The translations under genes were made by a program, and so were the position numbers. Below the pieces are notes generated by a model. It saw nothing but the letters and a program-made list of their open reading frames with translations. It was not told the origin of the DNA and did not search any database. 64,000 nucleotides of DNA from Meandrina meandrites (Eukaryota > Cnidaria > Anthozoa > Scleractinia > Meandrinidae), in the NCBI GenBank assembly GCA_963693305.1, contig OY855904.1, forward strand, positions 48,141,261 to 48,205,260, given 5' to 3'. Below are positions 9,848-22,900 of the stretch, one piece after another. Within the stretch, counting starts at the first letter, position 1, and each line of letters starts with the position of its first letter.

Positions 9848-10195
9848 CCATGGTGGTTGTAGTTGCATTGGTTGTGATAGTTGTGCCAGTTGTAGTAGTT
9901 GTGCCATGGTGGTTGTATTTGCATTGGTTGTGATAGTTGTGCCAGTTGTAGTAGTTGTGCCATGGTGGTTGTAGTTGCATTGGTTGTGATAGTTGTGCCA
10001 GTTTTAGTAGTTGTGCCATGGTGGTTGTAGTTGCATTGGTTGTGATAGTTGTGCCAGTTGTAGTAGTTGTGCCATGGTGGTTGTAGTTGCATTAGTTGTG
10101 ATAGTTGTGCCAGTTGTAGTAATTGTGCTGGTGGTTGTGTTTGCATTGGTTGGGATAGTTGCCAGTTGTGTTAGTTGTGCCATGGTGGTTGTAGT
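9848..10195. repeat. 56-bp higher-order repeat derived from the minisatellite
   Basis: About six copies of a 56-bp unit that starts with CCATGGTGGTTGTAG. Copies begin at 9848, 9904, 9960, 10016 and 10072, followed by a degenerate one near 10128 and a last CCATGG at about 10180. The unit looks like three diverged 18-bp monomers that became fixed as a longer repeat at the edge of the array. The spacing is exactly 56 bp over the first five copies. Confidence 0.9.
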
Positions 10196-10901
10196 GGACC
10201 GACAACCACTGCACTCTAATGGCTGATAGTATACAAACAGCTTAGCCAATCAGATTGCAGGAATTGCATTAGTATACTAGTAGAATTATACTAACAGCTG
10301 ATAGTTAATGAAGGAGAAAACCTGAGTCGATCAACTATCATCAATAGAAACCAACAGCAAGTTGTGTAATAACATAGAGGCAGATCTATTTAACAAAATG
10401 TGCAGTGAAATGTATACTTTTTTTAGTTTGTGATTTTGGCAGTTTTACTTGCACAGCTACCAGGGCAGTCTTTAAGACTACTGGAAATAAGACTACACCT
10501 ATGTAGCCAATGAGATTGCGAGTTTGCCTAATAGTCAGTCACAGGGTTATGATTATTCTTAAAATGCAGAGTTTCTCCACACTTTAAAATCCAGGAAAAT
10601 ATAGTACACTATACTAGTCCTTCCTTGTACACTGTTCAGTGTACACTGTACACTGCGCACTGCAAACCGCACACCACACACCCCACACCACATACTGCAC
10701 CCACATCACACATGCACACTGCACATCTGAGTTCCATCTGTACTGTGTGGATGTGTGCTTGTTTTAATTAAATTTCTTATTTGGTATAAAATGTTACTAC
10801 ATGCAGTTGTTATCCAGAACAAAGGAACAATTTTGTCACCACAGTGTACATCAGCTTTTATTAAATGATCAAATAAAACACTGATTATTTTTCCTAATCA
10901 G
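10196..10901 (+). other. End of the upstream YTHDC2 intron
   Basis: AT-rich non-coding sequence. It contains a low-complexity CACTG/CACA tract at about 10625-10735. The intron ends with a pyrimidine-rich run and CAG at 10899-10901. No coding region or RNA gene is seen. Confidence 0.7.
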
Positions 10902-13900
10902 GATGAAGTCCATGAGCGTGACAGATTTTCTGATTTTCTTCTGATCGCCTTGAGAGACCTTTTAACAGTGAACAGACGACTAAAATTAATCTTAATGAGT
11001 GCCGCTCTGGACATCAACTTGTTTATTGACTACTTTGGCAAGTGCCCTGTGGTTCATGGTAGGTCTGCATTGCAACTTTCAACTTTCATCTTCTTGATTT
11101 GGCTGTCTGTTATTTACGAAAACATTGGAGTATGAAACAGAGAGTTGGGTTGGGGGTTGATGTGACATAATCCAATCAAGACATTATGAATTTCTCCTCC
11201 TCTGTTACTGCTGACATACAATGTTAGATCTCTCACATTTTTGGCCTTGCCCCCAATACATGTACCTTTGCTTAGCTTATCCCCCTAAGTGACTGCTCAT
11301 AGTGTGGTATAGATTGACCAATGCCCATGAAGGAACTGCTATCATCTCACTACATAACAAGCTTCTTCTACAGTGTACAATGTACTCTACCTAATCAAAG
11401 TTGTTGTTTTTTTGTCACAGTTCCTGGTCGATGCTTTGAGGTGAAAGCATATTTTTTGGAAGATGTCCTTAAAATGTAAGTGCTCTACTCACAATTTCTT
11501 CATATCTGCAGAGTTTCCTTCCCTCCTCCTTTCAAGGGTTTCTGTAATGCACAAGACAAATTGTGATGTTATGATTGAAGTCTGCCGTAACTTTTTAATG
11601 TGTAATTGTACCATAAACCCTGCAAAATCCCCCTTTCGCAAGAAAATGTATCCAAATGTACCATGTTGTGAGAAGCAATCTGTGCACAAATTTTCCAATT
11701 TAAGTAATTGGAAATTGAAGAAGCCTGAAAAAAAAAATAGGAAGAAATTCAGGTCTTCAACGGGATTCAAACCCATGGCCTCTGCAATACTGATGGGATG
11801 CTCTACTAAGTGAGCTATGAAGCCATACATTGGTAGCAAGGTCAATTGAGAGCTTATGTTGTGTATCATTGTTTCAGGACATCATACTGTAACAAAGAGA
11901 TGGCCAAGCATTTGAAAGAGGCACAAAGTAAAAATGGGACAGGGCAAAAGGATAAGAGGAGTTCCCTTCCTCTTAAGAAAGAAGATCCCACGCCAAGAAA
12001 GGACAATGAAGATGAGAGTTCTCAGAAGGCTGGTGGGGCTGGAAGTGATAATAATGTGATAATAGAGGATCTGGGTCCACCTAGTGCTGATTTGGAACCA
12101 GATGAAATTTTTGATGAAGAACTGCAGCCAAGAGAAGGTATTATAATCCATCACCAGTACAGATTGTGTCTTGAACATTTTTTTTTTTAAGTTTGTACTT
12201 GGGCCAAAGTGGCCCTTGAGTCAGCAAAGGTTATGCACGAGTTTGTTAGTGCCCAAAAATCACAGATTACTAAAGGTTACTGTGATGAAGATATGTATCT
12301 ATCACATTTCTCTGGTCATTTTAACATGATTGGTGATATGACAAGAGAACGAAAAGCATGTGAGGTAACTTTTCAGACTGGTGAATATCTCTGAATGCAC
12401 TGTGTCAGATGACTGTAGTTAGTAGCACTTTTATGTGAATGTGTGGTTTTACCAATTTATGTTAGACACTTCACACAAAAAAGATGTAGGGAATGGAGGT
12501 TTAATCAGTCAGGGACATTTGTTTTGTTCATGTTAGACATTGAACTGGAAGATGATACAGAGCAGAAGATAGTTGAGGACTCGCAGGAAAAGGATTACCT
12601 ACCAGACTTCCGACTTGATGAGGAGCTTGGTGATGGAGAAGATATGGAGCAGGACATCTTATTGGAAGGAGAGGAGGAGGGAGAAGAGGAAGGAGAAAAT
12701 GATGATAATGAGGAGGGGGATGACGAAGAACCAGATGAGGCAGATATAGAGGAAGAAGAGGAGAAAGTTGATGACGATGAAGTCAAAGAGGTGGAAGAAG
12801 AAATGGAAGTGATCAAACTTGAGGATGATAATGGAGAAGATACCATGCAAGTTCCAGCAAATGACGACAATGATAAAGAAGCTGAGGTATAGATGCTGTT
12901 CCAATTCAACTTATTTCAAAGCATTATCTCTAAGACTGTAACATAATCTGTCAGAATCTTGATTGACACTTACTAACATACCACAATTTGGTTTATAATG
13001 TATTGCATAAAGTAGTACAAGCTGTCGACTTTATGTATTTTGTTGGTTCTGTGTTGACTGTAGGACGTTAAATGTTGTCACTAATACATCCACCCCTGAA
13101 GCCTGCAATAAAATTAACTTACCATGCTAGTTGCTATCTTTATAAGTAACAGGACACAAATAATGATACATGTGATTCTACTTCCAGGAAAGTGACAGTG
13201 AAGAACAATATTTAAGGCAAGAAATGGATAACAGCATTTCAGAGGCATGGTTAAATGTATGTTAAAAATTAGGTATCTTTGATATCTGTAAATGGTAACT
13301 TTAAAGAAAACTTTATCTATTTGTGCATAATTATTGATATTGATTTACATTACAAATTTTATGTTATTTCTCTTGTTAGGGTGATGAGGAGTCATTTGTT
13401 CAAATCCTCTACCTGATTATGAATGAAAATATCAGTGGTAAGCTGGTACCAGTTTCTATTTTAAAAATTGTAGAAGTAAATGATGACAAGATTTCTTTTT
13501 GTTTCCCTTTTAATGTTTTCTTTTCTTCCCCCAGTGGATTATCAACACTCAGAGACCCAGGCCACTGCTCTGATGGTAGCATCAGGTCGAGGCTGTTCTG
13601 GTGTTGTGGAGCAGTTGTTGAATTTAGGAGCTAACCCACACATCAAGGAACCGAAGAATGGCTGGTAATGAAACTGTTTCTCTGCTTTGTGCTTTAACCA
13701 AGTGATGAAAAAAGATTTTGGAAATAGCTTCGTTGATATTAATGTGGTCCTATTGTGCAAATCCACCCTGCTTGTATAATCAGATTCATGTGTGTGTTGA
13801 TGTAATCTTTTCACAGGGCAGCAATAGACTGGGCCAAGAAATGGGAACACACCGAGGTTGTTGAACTCCTTGAGTCATCTTTGTAAGTGTAATGCTCAAT

Positions 13901-16900
13901 TAACACAGCTAGGATTTATAATGGTTCGTATCCCATGATTCTGATTGCTATCACCTGCTACCATATGCAACTGAAACAAGTGTAAAAGTGAATACTTGAT
14001 TATTGACCTATCAACCTGCCAATTATCAACTTCTTTAGGTCATCACCAAAAGTCCCCTATGTTGATGAAACAGCTTTAGAACAGGAATCCAATGAATTAA
14101 GTGAAGAAAGCAAAGAATTGCTATCCATTTATCACAAGACATTTGATGATGAAAGGGTAAGCTCTTTAAAGTATTCATTCGAATTCATTCAAGATTTGAT
14201 ATTTTTATTGATGAATCTTCACGTTAGCTTAATTTATTTTCTAGGTTGATCGGGACCTGATTATCAGTTTGTTGACATATATTTGCAATACTCAGCAAGA
14301 AGGTTAGACCTCTTAATGGCTCTTGTGTAACTCTGAAATGTAATTCATAGTGTTTATATTTTAATTTACCCCTTTGTGTGAGACACAGTGGTCTATTGAT
14401 ATTGTTTCTGGGCAACGCAACTTTACTACATAACCATCCACCAACATTCAGCAGGAGGATTGACTGTTTTAAGGCAAATAGAAGCCTCCAACTTGTAGTG
14501 CCTGTACAGAGATCTCAATCGGAAGTGCAACATTGCACTAACTATTATAAAAAAATGTTTAGAGTACAATGTATAATCATGATAATGTTGCTGTTATTAA
14601 TAATGTATCAGCCGATGAGAAACTCAATTGATACTCACGTATTAATTGTTTATTTACAAGTTGTAATTTAATTGTTGTTACAAGTCTGGAAAGCTCATGC
14701 CACGGAAACAAGTGAAACCTCCCAAACTTAACCAAACAAAGGCATTAAATACTTCATTTTGATTGGCTCGTCATCTAAACCCCAAATAAAAGGCCTAAAT
14801 TCAAGAAAGGCAAACCAATTTACATTGCAGACATACTGAGTTAGTTCAAACTTATAAGATTAATTACTCAAAACTCTCTATACACAGGAGCAGTATTAGT
14901 GTTTCTTCCTGGCTATGATGAAATTATTACTCTTCGCGATCATCTGACAGCTGATAGAGAATTTGGAAATTCAAGAAGGTACTGTTTAGGACTGTTTTCA
15001 AGGAACTCTGATCACCTCCTTAGCCAAGCGTTTTACATGTAGATAGCAAAACTTGTCAGCCCCCCCTCCCCCCTTCCTTTTTACCCTGCCAGCTGGCTCT
15101 CTGAGATATGTTTCAGAATCTGTTCTTTGCACAATAAATTATTGTTTGTTTGTTGACATTGTCTTCAAATACCACAGTTAAAAACGTTTGCATTTAGGTA
15201 AGGTTATCTGGTTACTTATTTTGTTGAGAATTGTAAGGTGATTGGTTCAATTTCTATGCAATGTCTATACCCATGGCATGACATTTTCTCCAGTGGACAA
15301 TCTCTGTTACTGTAAAGTAGAGCTCATTATTATGCTTTTATTTAACTTGTTGATGAGTCTACAAAAAATACTTTAATTCTTTCTTTCAAATTACTGCAGG
15401 TATCAGATCTATACTCTTCATTCTTCTATGCAGCCATCAGAACAGAGAAAGGTAAAAGTAAAATTTGCAGAATCTGTTGTAATTTTACTGAGTTATTTTT
15501 ATTACAAGGCTTTGATACATGTACATTACATACGCTATAATTTAACTAGTAAGTAACTATGTTTCTTTTCATTTGTCAGGTTTTCAGAAAACTGCATCCT
15601 ACTATACGAAAGATAGTAAGTTTTATTGAATTGCAAATTTCTTACATCTTCTGCAACTACTGTAAATACAATAGCTGGTAAGAAAAGTAGTTATCAACAA
15701 TCACTGATAGCATTCATTTTTCATTTTTATCACGACTCCAAACTCATCCATGTAGAGGCCAAACCTCTCAAGTTCCTCCAAGGACAAACCCCTGCCCTTG
15801 AATTGTAATTTGGACCAGTTTAAAAGTTAAGGGCTTATTTTCAGATGCCTGTAGGTTTTGTTCAATGATTTTTAGGATAAAGTAACTCAAAATGCTTACC
15901 AACCTTTCTTTCAAACACAGATTCTCTCTACCAATATAGCTGAGACAAGTGTTACAATAGATGATGTCGTGTTTGTGATTGACAGTGGAAAAGTGAAAGA
16001 GGTGCATTACTTAATTAATTATTAAATATAATTACATGCAAGCAGTTTATGTGCATATTGATCAATACTTTTGGAAATTTTTTATGTATGATAGCATTAA
16101 AAGTGTTATCCCACCCACAGGCAGTGCTCAATATTGAGAGCTCTATGTACATCAGAGCTGGGTGTAGCCCAACACAGCCTGCTTTTCCCCGCCCTTCAAG
16201 TTTGTGTGGGCAATTTCTTGATGTCAGGGTGTAAAGAGTGCATTGTAGAAGAGCACACCAGAAAACACGACTCTTGGAAACCCGGGGGCAGTTGGTCAGG
16301 TGAAAGAAAATTAACCATGGGTGAAACCTTTTAATCTTCTCAATCTGGAAGCCACCACCTCTGACAATAGGTATAAAACAATTTTGAAAAACCAAAGCAG
16401 CGTTATGTACCAGCTATGCACAATTCTTTTCGATGGGAGTGAATATGCTCCCCCACCCCTAATAGGCATTCTGCATTAAGTCCCCCCCCCCCCCATTTCC
16501 TTCACAATATATACACATACATATTGGAGTGGTTAATGTATTATTTTTTGTTAGTCCTGACTGAGTGAGGGTTTTTTGTCTTCAGAAATCTTTTGATGCC
16601 TTGACATCAGTGTCCACACTACAGGCTGTGTGGGTTTCCAAGACAAGTGCAATCCAGAGGAAAGGAAGGTGAGCTAGCTTGTAATGCAAGTCATCCTTAT
16701 ATGTAACTATTGTATGTCTTGGGTTTGAGATACAATATTATTAAATAGTATTTTTTGTAATAATAATAATATTGGTTTAGTATAACATTTGATTTTTAAT
16801 TTTGAGTTTGAATTTTACCACTTACGCTATTGGAAAGAAGAAAAAAAATGAAATTTTACAAAAAATATTTTTAATATGCATTTTACATGTAATGCATGGT

Positions 16901-19900
16901 AACAACCCTCCAAGTTTAATTTTTTTTCCTAATGGCCATTTGCTCAAGTTTGGTCGCCAGTGAAAACTTTTCATCACTAAATTAAGCTCACGCTTTCAAT
17001 CATTCTTCTCAATTTTAGTCACCAGGCTGGCTGACCACTTCATTTAGTCGCCAGCTCCAAAATTTTAGTTGCCATGGCGACTAAAATGGTCTTAACTTGG
17101 AGGGTTGGGTAAACAATTAATGACTGTATGATTAACAGGGTGGATGCATGTTCAGTAACTGTTATAAGAGGCAGCAACACCGCTAAGTGTTAAGTAAAAT
17201 GTATATTTAATATATTTTTTTGTTGTTGTTTTTTATCATTTCAGGGCTGGAAGGTGCTCCCCTGGCATTTGTTTCCATTTATTTAGCCGTGTTCGCTATG
17301 ATAGTTTATTGGAATATCAAATTCCAGAGTTACTGAGAACACCACTGCAGGTAACATGTTCTACAATAACCTTAATATACATGTATGAAATGGAAGCTAC
17401 AACCAGTTCAAAAATTGGTGAGACACTCAACATGCTTATATTAATTAAATTACATTTCTTTGAAAAGCATTCCATTGCTCGAAAAATAAACATGTAAATC
17501 TTATTCTGAACCCCCCCCCCCCCCCCCCCCTCTCCATTTAAAAGATTTAAAAGTTACTGCTTCAAGGTTTAAATATAATTCTGAAATTCAGACAACATTG
17601 ATCAGGGGGAAAGGGGCAACTCAAGGTAAAAAATGTGAAAATATCTTAAATGGCATTATTGACCAAGAGCGTCTCAACCCTTTTTGTAACTGGTTATAGC
17701 AGCTTTTGGGGCTACCTTACCATTTTGTGAAAGAGCTTGTATAAAATGTAGAACTTTCCAGTCCACCTAAAATGGTTAAAATCTCTCATCTCCACACTGC
17801 TACTCACTAAGTATTCTTTTGTTCCACAGGAACTCTGTCTTCACGCAAAGCTCCTAGCATCACCAAACACATCAATAACAGATTTCCTGTCAAAAGCTGC
17901 AGAACCACCACCTTTTTTGGTGCTACGAAATGCTGTTGCTCTGCTTAAGGTTTGTTCTGACAATCAGGGTTTGTTAAATGTTTTTTCTTAGCACATGCCA
18001 CAGTGCATCCATGTACATAATTTTGTAGTGGTTAAATTTTATCCTTGGTTCAAATTATATTTTCCTTTATTTTTGGGTATGGTAATGTATGATAATGGGT
18101 TTAAAACAAAGGAAAATAAAATATGAACAAGGGAACCATTGTCAAAGATACCCAAGGTATGTTTAAAATTCTGCCCCTGCTTTGCCAAGCACTGCATTCA
18201 TCATGTGGTTATGCCAGAGACTGTCAATGATGATATGCCAGTAGGGCATACTCTTCCAAAATCATGTAAAAGAGCACATGATTACATACAAGCAAAAATG
18301 CACCCTAGGTCTCATGTGATCGCCATCGTAGACAATCCAGTACCTGTAATTAATGTTTTCATTCCTTTTTATGTGTGTTCAAGACAATAGATGCTTTGGA
18401 TCAATGGGAGGATCTGACTGATCTTGGTAAATATGCACTCTTGTGATAACATTGAACACTGCAAAAGCATACAAGTGTGGCATTAACTGATGTTCATGCA
18501 GCAGCTCAGGGCAGCTCAACAATATAAGTATCAGATAATCTGTTTCCTGATCAGTGTTGTTTGCATTTTCCTTTGCTGGTAGCAGTCAATTTTTTCCAAT
18601 GGCAAACAGTAACTTTAAAAGGTCTATGTCGCAAAAATATTGTCGAATATTAAGTGACTTTCATTAGCAAATTCAGTGCAAATTTGTAACATGATTTGTA
18701 GCATTTTTTTGCAGTATGGTTGTAAGTTAAAATATTCTTCACTAAAGCACACAAAACTATTTGATAACATTAATTTTTACTTCTATGTTTTGTTTTTTTT
18801 TTTACGTGAATGGCATACTTGTGTTGTTGTTGCATGCAGTGAAAAGGCACTAGCATGGCTGTAAGTAAGGTGCTTCTAAAGTGTAAATTAACACAAATTT
18901 TTTTGGTGCTGTCATATAGACCTTTCAGTTGTTGCATAATTAAAATTCATTGTACCGAAGTTCCACTGCACATGTAAAATGCTAAAATGTGGCATAACAA
19001 GTCCACATCAGAAGCACAAAAACTGGATAAACTTGCATCATACATAAATGTCCACAGTGTGTGCAGAGAAATAACTGTCTGGTATTACCCCACAGGTCGT
19101 CATCTAGCAGACTTGCCTCTCAACCCACAGCTGGGGAAGATGATCTTGTATTCAGTTGTACTGAAATGTGTGGATCCAGTAGTAACCATTGCTTGTGCTC
19201 TGGCATACAGAGACCCTTGTGAGTGAAACTGAATTATCATGCAGTGACCTAAAGTTTTGTTGTGTGTCTCAGACAGAAGCATTACTCCTAACTGCTCTAT
19301 GCTACAGAAACTGTAGTAAATTGAGTGCCAAAACCAATAATTCAACTGGCTCCTTTGATCCTTACGATCTGAATTAGCAGTCAACTCTCTCTTAGTGGAC
19401 ACCTTTGTAACATGGACACCTCTATAAGATGGACATGTGGTGTTGGTCTTGTCCCTTCCTTTTTTCAGTCATTTTATTTTTAATTACCTTAACTCCCTAT
19501 TAGACGGACACTTCTCTTAGTTGGAGAATTAGAGCCATGGCCCTTAGAGAGAGTTTACTGCATACCACACTTCACCGCATATCTTGGTCATGGAAAGATT
19601 AAAATCACTTTTTAAACTCCATACATCTCTATCATTACTCCAAACACCTAGGCTGTAGGTGTAACTCTTACCTTGTCTCACCTATACTTTGTATTCTTTT
19701 ACAGTCATCCTACCCATGTACCCATCAGAAAAGCGTGCTGCGGCTGCAGCCAGGAAAAGATTCATCTTGGATCCATTTAGTGATCATTTGATCTTTGTTC
19801 AAGTGTTTAGGGTGAGTCCTCATTAACACCTATGCCTGAAGTTACTGTAACATTAATTTTAAGGCCTATGGATTTTCAGGCAGCCATAATACCTTAAAAT

Positions 19901-22900
19901 TTTAAACTGGTAGACCAATCACTGATGTGCTAACAAAAAATTGGGTGAATTGTTTCTGTTTAAAGTCAAGTATTTCACTTGACTCCCGATGACTATTTTT
20001 CACCAGTCATCTTTCGCTAGCACTGGCTCATGTTGCACATGACAGAACAACCTGATGAGTAAATTGAGCCAGTGGTAATCCCTGAAGATAGGCCTGCTGG
20101 CAGGCTATTCATTCTTGTGAATACCTTCACAGTTGTAGTAATATACTTGATTTGATTTTGTATTGTTTATAGGGCTGGCAACGTGCAAGATCTGAAGGGT
20201 TTGACAAAAACTTCTGTCGCAGGAATTATTTGTCTCAAGCCACATTAGAAATGATGGCCGGCATGAGGTAAAAATTAATATTTAAATATTATAATTGTAA
20301 CATTATCCAAATTTCCTAACGGAATATTATCTGGATTGTGTACTATATAGACTTATGAAGTGTCCAAGCTACATTTATTGGAGATTGTTGTCCTTGCTCA
20401 AGAAAATGTCTTTCATCCCTGTATTTCAGAACAGCCCAAGTACCAATAGCGTTCTGCAAAATTTTTCAGGCAATCATGAGTGCAATCAGTTGGCATAGCA
20501 ACTTGGAGGCAAAATTAGTGGGCTCATTCCAGTCTCAGAGACCAGAATTCAGCATTAACTAGTATTTGTTCCCCTGATTGTAATTCTATGAGAGCACAGA
20601 GAACATTTTCTATTTGACAATTTTATCTGCATTTCTGAGGATCTGAGGTATTTCCCATCAACCATGACACTTCACCTTTCACCAGGGCATCTGACAGGAT
20701 GCGGTGGTGCGGATCCGCATAATTCGCTGACTTCCGCATCTTCCGCATCTTGAGAACATTTTCCGCATAAAACAGAGAAATTTGTTTCATATTAATGATT
20801 AAGCAGCTGTTTACCATCCTCACAAACAAAAATTTCGAAGAAGTTGATTATTTTGACACAGTTTTTCTCCTAAAATAGCGACGAAAACACGGCACTTCGA
20901 TCGTGAGCAATTTTTAACCTCCAGGCGTTCCCCGCGTCTTTCGTGATGGGCCTGGACACCAGTTGTCTTCGTTCGCTTCTTTCGCTCGTTCGATCTATCG
21001 AAAATTCTTCTGTGGTTATACCTATAGTATATGGATAAATTTGTCATCAAAGAGACCAAGAAGAAGGATCCCCACTTCGCTGTACACTTGCCACAAGTTG
21101 ACCTCACGGGCTAGATGAGCGACGAATTAAGTGAAGCGAGCTTGAGGCTGCAAAGTGGCCTGTGAGCGACGTGCCATAATGAAGACGAAGGACTTTGTTG
21201 AAAGTGTGATATCAGTGAAGGATTGAGTGAACCAGTATCCTGGAGTTTTCTATGTAGATAATGGACTGTTACTTTGTTCAACGTGCACTGTTGTAGTAGA
21301 TCACGTAGCACCTTGAATTGTATTGTTTATGCATAAGAAGAAAATCAACTTCAGCCAACAAAATAATTACGGTTGTGTTATTTTCATTGAACATCACATA
21401 ATTGATAAGCTTAAGATAATTTCATAACATATCATAATTTCATAACATACCAACTAGAAATGAAAATAACTGGAAAAGCCCAAATACCAATATGTTTTTT
21501 TGTTTAAAATTAGCCTGCGAGCAGACTCTCGGCTTCCGGGGCAGCTCGATTTTGGCTGCATGAAAAGATGTGATTTTTGGCGAGTGAAGCGAGCCGAAAA
21601 TTTTCCGCCTAATCCAACGTGTTTTCCGCATAATCAACACTTTCTTCCGCATAATGTTCCTGAAAATTTCCGCATAATTTGTTATTTTTTTCCGCACCCT
21701 ATCAGATGCTCTGTTTCACCTTTCAACGCCTCATATGTACATGCATTTTGTACAAGTGTGGAGCATTACACAATCAACATTCCTCTTCACCTTTGACATT
21801 GTCATGATGTTCGAAGGTTCCCTACCTTGAAATGTGGGAGAATATTTTCAGACCTTCTGTCTGGAATGGGGTACTTAAGGCCAGGTCTGGGATGAGGGAG
21901 ATTCTTCGTGACAAGTACTACAATCCAACACCATCCAACATCAGTGTGATTCCTCCAACTCTTGATTAGTTGAGACGTTTTATCTTAAACTAGTATTGCC
22001 AAGATTCACCGAATGTGGGATGTGATGATCAATCAAGTTAATTAGCATTTGTAACATATCTGTGCAGTTGGTTGAATGTGTCATAAAAATTCATTTTTTT
22101 AGGTCACAGATTCTTGGTCAGTTAAAAGTTGCAGGATTTATTCGGCTTCGTGGTGCAGGGGACATCAGAGACTTGAATTCAAACTCAAATAACTGGGCTG
22201 TTGTCAAGGTACATGTACATAACTTTATGGCTTAACACTAGTCATTTTCTGTTGGTTTGTTGAAAAAATTTGATCTTTGGCTGAAGCTTTGTTTGGAAAC
22301 TGCACACAAACACATCTTGAGTTCATGATTTGCTCTTTGTTCACACCATGAAATGACTGGAAGCATTGGTTTTTTTTTCTTTGAATGGGATGCTAGTGTA
22401 CTACATGTAAACATAACCCAGCACTTGAATGACAATTAGACAAACCTCGCTTGGTTATGCTAAAACAATTAGACAGCTTGCTCTTGGTTTCCATCAGCTT
22501 TTGACAGTTAACTCAGGGGTTCACCCCTCATCGATTGGTAGCAGATAGAAAACTCAAGTTTGACATTAATTTTAGTCATGGACTACAATATGCATGCATG
22601 GCCCTCATTTATACTCCTTAGTAGTGAAAGTAATGTGTTAGGTGTCTTCATGCCCAACAAGAGCATATTAATCCTGAAAAGTGTGTCCATTATCAAGGGT
22701 TTAAATGTGAATTTAATTAAGGGAGCTGTTACAATAGGTTACTGTCCTTTCTAAGTACTGTTACAATTTTAATTTTGATCACAGGCAGCCCTCTGTGCTG
22801 GAACATTTCCTCAAGTAGCACGTGTGGATAGAAGTACCAAAAAACTCACAACACAGTAAGAACCACCACATTACACAAAATATTTCTAATTAAGCCATAG

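Noticed and set aside
8410..10146. Cysteine-rich, valine-rich and Thr/Asn/His-rich frames as secreted or structural proteins
   Set aside because: Same satellite artefact. One starts within the 3' LTR, and the frames overlap one another completely on both strands.
1..10195. CRISPR-like array
   Set aside because: The repeats are directly adjacent with no unique spacers, and the genome is eukaryotic.
12209..12394. Extra coding exon between YTHDC2 exons 3 and 4
   Set aside because: Exons 3 and 4 join in phase without it, it has no similarity to the family, and it lacks a good splice pair in the right phase.
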